In this document: piece after piece, positions 34,351 to 42,340 of the stretch
How the letters are laid out: the number at the start of each line of letters is the position of its first letter
Position numbering within the stretch: position 1 is the stretch's first letter
NCBI GenBank assembly: GCA_003278095.1
Contig: QCHB01000008.1
Location: 34,377 to 98,376 of the forward strand
From: SAR116 cluster bacterium AG-390-L20
GTDB taxonomy: Bacteria; Pseudomonadota; Alphaproteobacteria; Puniceispirillales; Marisalimonadaceae
Direction of reading: 5' to 3'
DNA: 64,000 nucleotides
Notes under the pieces: generated by a model
Told to the model about the DNA's origin: nothing
The model's database searches: none
What the model saw: the letters and a program-made list of their open reading frames with translations, nothing else
Position numbers and translations under genes: made by a program

Positions 34351-34425
34351 TTTATATTATTATTTGTTATAATTAGAAATGTTATAACTAGTATTGTTAC
34401 TTGTAAATAAAATCAATTATTTAAA

Positions 34426-34503
34426 CGTGCATGGATATTTGTAGTTTGTTATGTATCATTGACCATAATTCAAGATAAGCATGATTTAGTAATCCGTGCA
34501 CGG
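34426..34503. repeat. Imperfect inverted repeat with a perfect CCGTGCACGG palindrome
   Basis: CGTGCATGGAT (34426-34436) and ATCCGTGCACG (34492-34502) are inverted copies with one mismatch, 55 bases apart; the second copy contains the perfect palindrome CCGTGCACGG (34494-34503). It lies beside the tail of the integrase gene, so recombination or replication protein binding is possible. Confidence 0.4.
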
Positions 34504-34536
34504 CTATTAATCACTAATTCAGATCAAAACTTTCAT

Positions 34537-34755
34537 TCATTTTATACTCTTCACGTTTAAAAGATGTTTCTGCAATACATTTTTTGCAGTCAAATAATCT
34601 AATTCTCCTGTCTCAATCTGCATGGAAAAATACTTTCTACCAACAGAATGAAATTCATTTCTACATTGATCTTTACAAAATCTCTGTTCAATTCCTTTGT
34701 TGTTTTTAGCTTCAAATGTCTGAAAACACGTTTCACATATTTTAGTTTTTTTCAT
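34537..34755 (-). CDS. Small zinc-ribbon-like protein
   Basis: A 72-residue protein with ICETCFQTF at the start and FCKDQCRNEFH about 20 residues on, a four-cysteine arrangement (CxxC, CxxxC) that fits a small zinc finger. It lies six bases downstream of the integrase stop on the same strand and is probably co-transcribed; it may assist recombination or regulation. Confidence 0.6.
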   Translation of the reverse strand: MKKTKICETCFQTFEAKNNKGIEQRFCKDQCRNEFHSVGRKYFSMQIETGELDYLTAKNVLQKHLLNVKSIK

Positions 34756-34761
34756 ATTGAC

Positions 34762-35940
34762 CTACTTTATTAAATATTTGTTCCATTCATGCATTATGCT
34801 TTGTCTTTTTGAAAAAAGATCACTTCTCAAATATGCTTTTTCAACTTTGTTTTTATTTGAATGAGCAAGGCATAACTCTACGGCTCGACTTGAAAAATTA
34901 TGATTTTCTTCCGCCCAATCTCTAAATGACGATCTGAAACCATGTGGCACGGTTTTTTTAAAAAATTCTGGGAAATTATTTTTAAGTAATAGTCTCATAT
35001 TATTGTTAGATATATGAGATTTTTTATTGTTATTTAAAAAAATAAAGTCAGAAGAATTATGTTTTTGTATAATGTTTAAGACATAACAGGCAGTGTCATT
35101 TAGGGGCACTGCATGTTCTTGTCGCATCTTCATCCTTGGTGCAGGAATAGTCCAAACTTTATTCTTTAGATCAATCTCTTTCCATGTGGCTCCTATAACT
35201 TCATTTGTTCTTGTAGCTGTAGTAATTAAGAATGTTAGAGCATATGAAGATGTAGTTTTTAGTTTTTGCAACTCATTTATGAGATATGGAACATCGTGAT
35301 AATCTAGTGACCTATGATGTTTAACACTTATAACTTTGCTAACGTTTGGAAGAAGATGCTGAAGATTGTCTTTATAAGCAGCAGGGTTAGGACCTTTCAT
35401 AAATTGCCGGGCTATGCAATATGAAAAAATTCTTTCTAGTCTTTGCCTAACCCTCGAAGCTGTTTCATGTTTAGTAATCCAAATTGGTTTTAAAATTTTA
35501 CAAACGTAAGTACTGTTTATTTTATCTATAGGTAGCTTGCCAATGATAGGACTGGCATATGTGTTCAGAGTATTTGTCCATTGTTGTATATGTTTTTTAT
35601 TAGACCACTCGACTTGAAAATCTTTGATAAACTCACTACTGATTTTTTGAAAAGTTATTATCTTTTTCTTTTTCTCCAATTGACGTTCTTTTTTTATTTC
35701 AAGTGGATCTTTACCATCGTAAATTATTTTCTTGGCTTGAATTGTTTTTTTTCTGGCATCCTTTAACGATATGATGGGGTACTTCCCTAAACCCATTTCT
35801 CTGATCTTTCCTGCAAGTTGATATCTTAAGCTCCAACTTTTATTTTTATTTTTATCAATGCGAAGTCTTAAACCATCTCCATCAACGTAAACTCCTTTTT
35901 CGAAAAAACTTCCTATCTTTTTATTGGTGAGGTTACTCAT
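34762..35940 (-). CDS. P4-type tyrosine recombinase/integrase (left)
   Basis: A 392-residue integrase. The N-terminal arm-binding domain (about 1-90, YVDGDGLRLRIDKNKNKSW, then MGLGKYPIISLKDAR), core-binding domain (about 100-190) and catalytic domain (about 200-390) are present. Catalytic residues: Arg in TATRTNEV, HGFR in PHGFRSSFRDW, His in CLAHSNKNK and the Tyr in EKAYLRSD. It should insert an island, probably the one to its left (14-34 kb), at a tRNA-type site. Divergent from the second integrase. Confidence 0.9.
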   Translation of the reverse strand: MSNLTNKKIGSFFEKGVYVDGDGLRLRIDKNKNKSWSLRYQLAGKIREMGLGKYPIISLKDARKKTIQAKKIIYDGKDPLEIKKERQLEKKKKIITFQKISSEFIKDFQVEWSNKKHIQQWTNTLNTYASPIIGKLPIDKINSTYVCKILKPIWITKHETASRVRQRLERIFSYCIARQFMKGPNPAAYKDNLQHLLPNVSKVISVKHHRSLDYHDVPYLINELQKLKTTSSYALTFLITTATRTNEVIGATWKEIDLKNKVWTIPAPRMKMRQEHAVPLNDTACYVLNIIQKHNSSDFIFLNNNKKSHISNNNMRLLLKNNFPEFFKKTVPHGFRSSFRDWAEENHNFSSRAVELCLAHSNKNKVEKAYLRSDLFSKRQSIMHEWNKYLIK

Positions 35941-36115
35941 AAATTTTCATTCCCCTTTTTATTCCCCAATTTGAAACCGTCTTCAAATCTTTGATTTTTA
36001 TTATAAAATAAAGATCAATTCCATGCAAGTCATTGTTTTTACTCAATAAATTGGGCTTATATGGGTAAATATGGGCGTTAATTTACTTTATTTTATCTAT
36101 GTAGGAATCAGTATA

Positions 36116-36146
36116 ATGGCGGAGGGAGGGTCCTCCTAGCCAGTAT
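36116..36146. other. tRNA-end-like sequence between integrases, candidate att site
   Basis: On the minus strand this reads CTGGCTAGGAGGACCCTCCC followed by TCCGCCA, resembling the 3' end of a serine tRNA (or tmRNA) with CCA. It lies in the 342-base gap between the two divergent integrase starts (35941-36282), which otherwise holds only AT-rich promoter-like DNA. P4-type integrases usually insert at such ends. No second copy or intact tRNA is seen in the window. Confidence 0.4.
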
Positions 36147-36282
36147 CTATTAATCTATGATAAAATACGTTTTTTTGGCTGATTTATTAAAGTTTTTCAT
36201 GTAATATACTTTATCAGACTTATACAGATTTCTTTTAATCTGTTGATTTATTGTGGGTAGAGTTGTGGGTTAACAAAAAAAT

Positions 36283-37503
36283 ATGGCCTTTTTAAAATCA
36301 GCAAGAAGCGTAGAAACAGTAACTAAAACTGGTTATCATCGTTGTGATCGTGGGCTCTATTTACAAGTTTCACGCACTGGAACTAAATCTTGGATATTTA
36401 GATATAAATCACCAGTTACCTCTAAACAAAGAGAGATGGGAATAGGATCTTTAGAAGTTGTCTCACTTGCCGAAGCCCGAAAGATTGCTGTAGAAACTCG
36501 TTTGCAGTTGCTTAAAGGAATTGATCCAATTAGTGAACGTAAACGAATTAAACAAGTCAATTTATTGAAACAAGCTAAAACTATGACGTTTGAGGAGGCT
36601 GCTGAACATTGTATTGTTAGCAAAAAGCCCGAGTGGAAAAATGTTAAACATGCTAAGCAATGGTCCAACACTTTAAAGACTTATGCTTATCCAGTTTTTG
36701 GAAAATTACCCATTTCTGAATTAAGTACTGATTTGGTTTTAAAAGCACTTGATCCAATCTGGTTATCGAAAACTGAAACTGCTAGCCGTATCAGACAACG
36801 CATTGAAACTGTATGGGATTGGGCTCGTGCTCGAAATTATGTTGAAGGTGAAAATCCCGCTCGTCTCCGAGGACATTTAGATAAACTTTTAGCTAATCCT
36901 GCAAAAGTAAAGAAAGTTAAACATCATCCAGCTGTTCCATATAAAGATATTTATTTAGTAATTAAAAAATTAAGAGAACTTATAGGTAATACTTCACTAG
37001 CGTTAGAATTTATGATTTTAACTGCGACCCGCACAGGTGAAGTGCGTGGAGCAAAATGGCAAGAAATTGATTTAAATAATGCAGTTTGGACGATACCAGA
37101 GGATAGAATGAAAACTCAAAGGGAGCAAAGAGTGCCCCTTAGTATTCGTGCAATAGATATTCTAAAAAGTTTAAAGTCTAATCATAATCCTGAGGATTTT
37201 ATTTTTATGGGTGGAAAAATAGGGAGAGGTTTAAGTGATGGAGCTATGCTTGTTCTCTTAAAAAAAATGAAGATTGGGCCATATACCCCTCATGGTTTTC
37301 GAAGTACTTTCAGAGACTGGGCAGCAGAAGAAGCTCATCAGTTTTCAAATGAGACTGTAGAATTAGCTCTCTCCCATACTATCAGAAACAAAACTGAGGC
37401 AGCTTATAGGCGTGGTGATCAATTAGAAAGAAGAAGAGAGCTTATGAATGAATGGAATAAATATATTGAAAAATCATTATCAAAAACTCACGCTAATAAA
37501 TAA
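36283..37503 (+). CDS. P4-type tyrosine recombinase/integrase (right)
   Basis: A 406-residue integrase of the same family as the 34762 protein but clearly different in sequence. Arm-binding domain at about 1-90 (CDRGLYLQVSRTGTKSW, MGIGSLEVVSLAEAR). Catalytic residues: Arg in TATRTGEVRG, PHGFRSTFRDW, LSHTIRNK and Tyr in EAAYRRGD. It heads a gene block with AlpA, DNA polymerase and HGG-motif genes, and should mobilise it. Its codon use is less AT-biased than that of the left island. Confidence 0.92.
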   Translation: MAFLKSARSVETVTKTGYHRCDRGLYLQVSRTGTKSWIFRYKSPVTSKQREMGIGSLEVVSLAEARKIAVETRLQLLKGIDPISERKRIKQVNLLKQAKTMTFEEAAEHCIVSKKPEWKNVKHAKQWSNTLKTYAYPVFGKLPISELSTDLVLKALDPIWLSKTETASRIRQRIETVWDWARARNYVEGENPARLRGHLDKLLANPAKVKKVKHHPAVPYKDIYLVIKKLRELIGNTSLALEFMILTATRTGEVRGAKWQEIDLNNAVWTIPEDRMKTQREQRVPLSIRAIDILKSLKSNHNPEDFIFMGGKIGRGLSDGAMLVLLKKMKIGPYTPHGFRSTFRDWAAEEAHQFSNETVELALSHTIRNKTEAAYRRGDQLERRRELMNEWNKYIEKSLSKTHANK

Positions 37504-37924
37504 AAAAACCGGTAAAGTTTCTTCTTCTCATCATTGGTTTCTAGCTTTAGCAGCAAATGCATATCAACAAAAACATACCAGAGGCATCTCAAGCTTATTA
37601 CCTTTATCTAGAGCGAAGAAAATTCTTAAACATAATATTTTAGCTGTTAAAAAGAAAAGACCAGGACAAGATGAAACAAGTAGGTATTTAGCAAGACAAG
37701 AGGCTAAATTAATATTACCTCAATTAGAGATACTCTTTAGATATAATTTAAAAAGTCATCAAAAGTTTTTAAAAAAGAATTTTTGTTTATGGATAAAAAA
37801 AGAAATTAATAAACCATGCACTGTAGTACATAAATTTGCTCAGGATAGTAACATGCTTTCAATCATGGAAGGCCATCATAGCCTTAGATGGTGGATGGAT
37901 CAGTTAAAAAAAATGCAGAGTTAA
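37448..37924 (+). CDS. Hypothetical protein overlapping the integrase end
   Basis: A frame of 158 codons that begins 56 bases inside the integrase gene; a later start (TTG at 37466 or beyond) is possible. The product is basic with SSSHHWFLALAANAY near residue 26 and helical Lys-rich stretches. No family recognised. Part of the right element. Confidence 0.5.
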   Translation: MNGINILKNHYQKLTLINKKTGKVSSSHHWFLALAANAYQQKHTRGISSLLPLSRAKKILKHNILAVKKKRPGQDETSRYLARQEAKLILPQLEILFRYNLKSHQKFLKKNFCLWIKKEINKPCTVVHKFAQDSNMLSIMEGHHSLRWWMDQLKKMQS

Positions 37925-37987
37925 GCACTTTCAAAAAATAACACCTTACTGTCGATTATAAATCAACTTTATAGGAGTTATTAAGAT

Positions 37988-38191
37988 ATGCAAAAAAGCA
38001 GAAATATAAGAACATTACGCATGAGGGATCTTCCTTCAAAGGTAGGTTATCAACCTTCAACAATATACGGTCTGATTGCTCAAGGAAAATTTCCTAAACC
38101 ATTCAAACTTACACCAGGTGGACGCGCTGCTGGATGGCTCGAGACTGATATTGATAACTGGATTACTAGTGCTTTAGGAGATCAGTCATGA
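37988..38191 (+). CDS. AlpA-family transcriptional regulator
   Basis: A 67-residue helix-turn-helix protein. LRMRDLPSKVGYQPSTIYGLIAQGKFPKPFKL followed by GWLETDIDNWI are the typical AlpA/excisionase-type helices and wing (about residues 8-58). AlpA activates integrase/excision genes in P4-like elements. TAGGAG precedes the ATG. Overlaps the next gene by four bases. Confidence 0.85.
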   Translation: MQKSRNIRTLRMRDLPSKVGYQPSTIYGLIAQGKFPKPFKLTPGGRAAGWLETDIDNWITSALGDQS

Positions 38192-38766
38192 GTAAAGATG
38201 ATGACAAGATACCTGGTAAAATAGATTTTTCTAAATTTCGTGTATCTATCAGTAGTACAGACTTACCAATTGCAGAAAAAGTTTTATTATATGTACCTAC
38301 AAGAAAACCAAGTAAGCAGACATTCGTAAGAGTTCATCCTGATAAACAGTATCATTACGATGCTGCTTTGTTAAAGTTAGAAAGTGAAGAAAAGCCTTAT
38401 TTAGTCTCACAAAGTGTAGTTAATGCAATAGCTCAGGATGTTAAGATTGTGGTATTACATCTTTCTATTGATAGGCAAGGTAATATTTTTTTATGGCCGG
38501 TGCCTCCTATTCCAATAGAGGGCAATGAAAATACGTGGAATCAGAGTCAACGTCAAATTGCTGAAATGGCTAAAAAACAATGGGTACGTCTTACATCTAA
38601 TACGTCTATAGGATGTTACGAGGGGTATCCCGCTAAAGGTGAGATTCCAGATCCAACTTGGCCTTCATTATCTCTTGATGAAATACTTAATATAGCTTTT
38701 GGCTCTTCTCATATTATAGACAGTTTGGATCATCCTGCTCTTCTTAAACTTTGGGGAGCAGACTAA
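38188..38766 (+). CDS. Hypothetical protein of the mobile element
   Basis: A 192-residue soluble protein with no recognised domain. It contains FLWPVPPIP and EGYPAKGEIPDPTWP, proline-rich stretches, and starts within the AlpA stop (ATGA-type overlap). It lies directly before the DNA polymerase gene (1-base overlap), so it may act in replication of the element. Confidence 0.62.
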   Translation: MSKDDDKIPGKIDFSKFRVSISSTDLPIAEKVLLYVPTRKPSKQTFVRVHPDKQYHYDAALLKLESEEKPYLVSQSVVNAIAQDVKIVVLHLSIDRQGNIFLWPVPPIPIEGNENTWNQSQRQIAEMAKKQWVRLTSNTSIGCYEGYPAKGEIPDPTWPSLSLDEILNIAFGSSHIIDSLDHPALLKLWGAD

Positions 38767-40562
38767 TGTATAAACTAGTTAAAGATCTTCCATTTAAAAA
38801 TATTTATGCCATTGATTTTGAATTTTATGGAAATGATGGAGATATCCCAAAAATTGTCTGCATGGTTATGCAAAATATCAAGACAATGGAAATAAGTCGT
38901 GTGTGGCATGATCAACTCCTAGAAATGAACACTACTCCATTTAATATAGGGGAGAATACTGCTCTTATTACATATTTTGCTCCAGCAGAGATACAAAGTA
39001 TGTTGGCATTAAATTGGTCAACTGAAGTGTCTATCCTAGATCTCTTTGCAGAGTTTAGGTGTGAGACAAATGGTAATCCAAATGTATCCCGAAAAACGTT
39101 AGTAAACGCACTCAGTTATTATGAGCTCAATCACTTAATACCTGAAGAAAAAGAAGAAATGCGTTCACTTATCCTCTCTGGAGGTCCATGGACCAAGGGC
39201 CAACGTGAAGATATACTTCAGTATTGTGAGCAAGATGTTATCGCTCTTAGTCCTTTGTTTGATGCAATACTTAAGCAAAACCCTTGGTCTGATCTTCGTT
39301 TAAATCAGGCTTTGCTTCGTGGTCGTTACATGAAAGCGGTTGGATCTATGCAACATAGAGGTGTTCCTATTGATTTAGAGATACTTCAAAATTTAGATAT
39401 TCAATGGGAACAAATAAAAATAGATCTCATAGAAACAGTTAATAAAGATTTTGGAGTATATTCAGATGGGGTATTCAAAGAGATTTTATTTGAAGCTTAT
39501 TTAGCTCAACAAAATATTGCATGGCCTCGATTAGATAGTGGACGATTAATGCTAGACAAAGATACGTTTAGCTCAATGAGTAAAAGTTATCCCAAAGTAC
39601 AACCTCTTCATGAGCTTCGAAAAACATTAAGTGAATTTAAATTAAATAAACTAGCTGTTGGCCAAGATGGGCGTAATAGAACATTATTATCTCCTTTTGC
39701 TGCTAAAACAGGTCGTAATCAACCTAGTACAGCAAAGTTTATTTTTGGCCCTGCAAAATGGGTAAGGGGACTAATCAAACCTGAGATGGGAATGTCTCTT
39801 GCCTATTGTGATTGGTCATCTCAAGAAATTGCTATAGCAGCTGCTTTGTCTGGAGATGAGCTTTTATGGAAGGCATATGAAAGTGGTGATCCTTATATTG
39901 CATTTGCGATCCAAGCAGGACTTGCCCCATCAGAGGCTACAAAAGAATCTCATAAAGATATTCGAAATAGATGTAAAACAGTTGTTCTAGGAACAAATTA
40001 TGGAATGAGTGCTTATGGTGTTGCGCAAGCTGCCAAAATCCACGTCCTAGAAGCAAAATCTTTACTTCAAAAACATCGAGAAACGTATAAAAAATTCTGT
40101 TCTTGGGCTGATAATAATAAAAACATTGGATTGTTAGGGCTTAGGCTTGAAACATGTTTTGGGTGGCCAATTCAAGTTGAAGCAGGGCATATAAAAGCCA
40201 ATACATTCCTCAACTGGCCTATGCAAGCTCATGGTGCTGAAATGATGAGAATTGCATGTGTTCTTGCTGTAGAACGAGGCCTGAAGCTTTGTGCCCCGAT
40301 ACATGATGCTTTATTAATTGAATCATCAAATGATCAAATTGATGCAGATGTTACTAAATTGAAAGAATGTATGTCTGAAGCTAGTGAAGGGGTTCTTGGT
40401 ACTGGTAAAATATGCCGAGTTGATGCTGAAATTGTTAAATATCCTGATCGTTATATGGATGAACAAGGACAAGAAATGTGGGATAAAATAATGATACTTT
40501 TAGCAAAAGGCCAGGATCAACTGTCGCGTTATCCACGTAACACTGATGCTTTTTCCACGTAA
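38766..40562 (+). CDS. Family A DNA polymerase with N-terminal 3'-5' exonuclease-like domain
   Basis: The ATG at 38766, in TAATG overlapping the previous stop, is preferred. The 598-residue protein has a DnaQ-like domain first (AIDFEFYG near residue 14, ILQYCEQDVIAL near 153) and a polymerase I core: motif A AYCDWSSQEIAIAAAL (about 343-358), motif B RCKTVVLGTNYGMSAYG, motif C CAPIHDALLIE. It lacks the 5' nuclease of chromosomal PolA and is shorter, as in phages and integrative elements. It should copy the element. Confidence 0.87.
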   Translation: MYKLVKDLPFKNIYAIDFEFYGNDGDIPKIVCMVMQNIKTMEISRVWHDQLLEMNTTPFNIGENTALITYFAPAEIQSMLALNWSTEVSILDLFAEFRCETNGNPNVSRKTLVNALSYYELNHLIPEEKEEMRSLILSGGPWTKGQREDILQYCEQDVIALSPLFDAILKQNPWSDLRLNQALLRGRYMKAVGSMQHRGVPIDLEILQNLDIQWEQIKIDLIETVNKDFGVYSDGVFKEILFEAYLAQQNIAWPRLDSGRLMLDKDTFSSMSKSYPKVQPLHELRKTLSEFKLNKLAVGQDGRNRTLLSPFAAKTGRNQPSTAKFIFGPAKWVRGLIKPEMGMSLAYCDWSSQEIAIAAALSGDELLWKAYESGDPYIAFAIQAGLAPSEATKESHKDIRNRCKTVVLGTNYGMSAYGVAQAAKIHVLEAKSLLQKHRETYKKFCSWADNNKNIGLLGLRLETCFGWPIQVEAGHIKANTFLNWPMQAHGAEMMRIACVLAVERGLKLCAPIHDALLIESSNDQIDADVTKLKECMSEASEGVLGTGKICRVDAEIVKYPDRYMDEQGQEMWDKIMILLAKGQDQLSRYPRNTDAFST

Positions 40563-40612
40563 CCGTATCTTTATCCTTAATATTCTAATTAATAAAAAAA
40601 AGAGGTGCTAAT

Positions 40613-40927
40613 ATGAATGATCAAAAACAGGCTCAAAAAACAAAACGTAATAATTTATTTCTTAAAGGACCAATTGATTTTCAATGGATCAATAATAATA
40701 TTGCTGATCCTACAGCACGATTATTATTAATAGCACGTGCGTTTATGGTCATGGAAGGAAAAGCTAATTATCCCCTTACATTAAAAGTATGGGATTGTGC
40801 CGGTATAAACGACAGAAGTACAAGAACAAGAGTTCTTAAAAACATTGTCAAGAATGTAAAAGATTACAAAGTGGAAAGACGTGTTGGCAGGACTTCGGTC
40901 ATTTATCAAAACAATAAATCTAATTAA
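40613..40927 (+). CDS. Hypothetical protein of the mobile element
   Basis: A 104-residue basic soluble protein. The second half (LTLKVWDCAGINDRSTRTRVL) could hold a winged-helix-like DNA-binding region, but I do not recognise a family. AGAGGTG eight bases upstream of the ATG is a good ribosome site. Confidence 0.55.
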   Translation: MNDQKQAQKTKRNNLFLKGPIDFQWINNNIADPTARLLLIARAFMVMEGKANYPLTLKVWDCAGINDRSTRTRVLKNIVKNVKDYKVERRVGRTSVIYQNNKSN

Positions 40928-41015
40928 AAAATGATACTTGGAATTAATAATAAAATGAGAGGGATAATGGTCAATGGTCAATGGTCAACTCAGCTTAGCT
41001 TCAGTTTTTGAAATT

Positions 41016-41402
41016 TTATTTTAAGAGATCATCCCAATCTTTACGCCAATTCTTTTTTAAATGTCCATTGTCAATGAACCATGTTTCAAGTTCTTTTAAT
41101 TCACGTCGGATTATTCGTCCTTGCTCTGCTCTGACTTTAGCTTTTTCTCTTTCTAATTTTGTAAAGCGCCCATGTTTAGTTTTCGAAGCTACTAATCTTT
41201 TTAAACCTTCCTCGGTTCTTGGTCCTGTACTTGCGCCTCCATGTAATCTGCAACGGCCGACTGGTAATTTGGCTGGACGTTGACAAGGTGTACCTTTTCT
41301 AGTTTTTGCTTCACATCTTTTACCTGGCCAGTTAGGACCAAAACGCCAGGGTATACCTTTTAAAAGGTTTCTTTTTGTTGTCTTTTGAATATCACCTAAC
41401 AT
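41016..41402 (-). CDS. HGG-motif protein of integrative elements
   Basis: A 128-residue basic protein with CEAKTRKGTPCQRPAKLPV then CRLHGGASTGPRTEEGL (about 38-73), a Cys/His motif I know from proteins carried by integrative elements and phages in Proteobacteria. The cysteines and histidine may bind zinc. The C-terminal part is helical and charged. It marks the right end of the element, opposite in strand to the other genes. Confidence 0.7.
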   Translation of the reverse strand: MLGDIQKTTKRNLLKGIPWRFGPNWPGKRCEAKTRKGTPCQRPAKLPVGRCRLHGGASTGPRTEEGLKRLVASKTKHGRFTKLEREKAKVRAEQGRIIRRELKELETWFIDNGHLKKNWRKDWDDLLK

Positions 41403-41539
41403 GGGTTTTATTATAACAAAAATAATGCAAGCTTAAAAGAGATGGTAAACTTAACTTAATTTGTAAAAATTTTTCAGAAATAAATTTGTAATAAATCCAA
41501 TATATAAGGAGATCTTAATTAAACTAACTCTATTTATAT

Positions 41540-42340
41540 ATGGATAAAGATAAAAGTAAAAATTATAGAGCTATTTGGATCTCTGATATTCATTTAGGTT
41601 CATCTGGTGCACAGGCCGAACATCTTCTTGAATTTCTAAGATATAACGATAGTAATTATTTATATTTAGTTGGCGATATTATAGATGGATGGAGTTTAAC
41701 TAAGAGATGGTATTGGCCTCAATCACATAACGACGTAATTCAAAAAATTCTAAGAAAAGCTAGAAAAGGTACAAAAATTACATTTATTCCTGGTAATCAT
41801 GATGAAGGTGCGAGGACTTTCCTAGGTATTACTTTTGGTGATATTGAGATAAAAAATGAGACTTTTCATAAAACGGCTAGGAATGAAAAGTTGTGGGTAA
41901 TACATGGCGATCTTTTCGATGAAGTAATGCAACATGCCAGATGGTTGGCTTACATAGGAGACTCAGCATATACCTTTCTTCTATGGTTAAACAAATGGTT
42001 TAATAGAATAAGACGTCTAATGAACTTACCATATTGGTCGTTATCACAGTTTTTAAAATTAAAAGTTAAAAAGGCAGTTTCAATCATTAGCGCTTTTGAG
42101 ACTCTTATGGTTAGAGAAGCTTCCAGACGTGGATGTGATGGGGTTGTATGCGGGCATATACATAAATCTGAATTGAAAATGATCGATAATAAAATTTATG
42201 CAAATGATGGTGATTGGGTCGAATCACTTACTGCTCTTGTAGAACACCAGAATGGAGAGTTAGAAATTATTAATTGGGCTGAATTGGGTCACGATCATCT
42301 ATATCAAAACGATCTAACTAAAGTTAAAACAATAGCATGA
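41540..42340 (+). CDS. plcP: PlcP-like metallophosphoesterase (phospholipase C for lipid renovation)
   Basis: A 266-residue calcineurin-like phosphoesterase related to UDP-2,3-diacylglucosamine hydrolases. Metal motifs are complete: WISDIHLGS, VGDIIDGW, PGNHDEG, WVIHGDLFDE and GHIHKSE. PlcP in SAR11 and other marine Alphaproteobacteria removes phosphate head groups from phospholipids under phosphate starvation, next to a glycosyltransferase that then adds sugars. Here such a gene follows directly with a 4-base overlap, which favours PlcP over an LpxH-type role. Confidence 0.78.
   Translation: MDKDKSKNYRAIWISDIHLGSSGAQAEHLLEFLRYNDSNYLYLVGDIIDGWSLTKRWYWPQSHNDVIQKILRKARKGTKITFIPGNHDEGARTFLGITFGDIEIKNETFHKTARNEKLWVIHGDLFDEVMQHARWLAYIGDSAYTFLLWLNKWFNRIRRLMNLPYWSLSQFLKLKVKKAVSIISAFETLMVREASRRGCDGVVCGHIHKSELKMIDNKIYANDGDWVESLTALVEHQNGELEIINWAELGHDHLYQNDLTKVKTIA

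Larger units (their letters stand above)
36283..41402. mobile_element. Integrative element: integrase, AlpA, family A DNA polymerase, HGG-motif protein
   Basis: Seven genes between the right integrase and the chromosomal plcP-like gene form a coherent set known from small integrative elements: integrase, AlpA-type regulator, replication-type DNA polymerase and a short HGG-motif (CEAKTRKGTPCQ...HGGAST) protein. No conjugation or capsid genes are present, so transfer would need a helper. The right boundary is placed after 41402; no direct-repeat att could be found by eye, so borders are approximate. Confidence 0.55.

Noticed and set aside
36116..36146. Complete tRNA gene
   Set aside because: Only a 3'-end-like stretch is present; no anticodon or D arm can be folded around it.
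40964..40989. Triple ATGGTCA direct repeat as an att or regulatory site
   Set aside because: Three short copies in AT-rich DNA without matching copy at the other end of the element; probably slippage.
41540..42340. LpxH (lipid A UDP-2,3-diacylglucosamine hydrolase)
   Set aside because: The fold matches, but direct coupling to a lipid glycosyltransferase and the phosphorus-stress neighbourhood favour PlcP.
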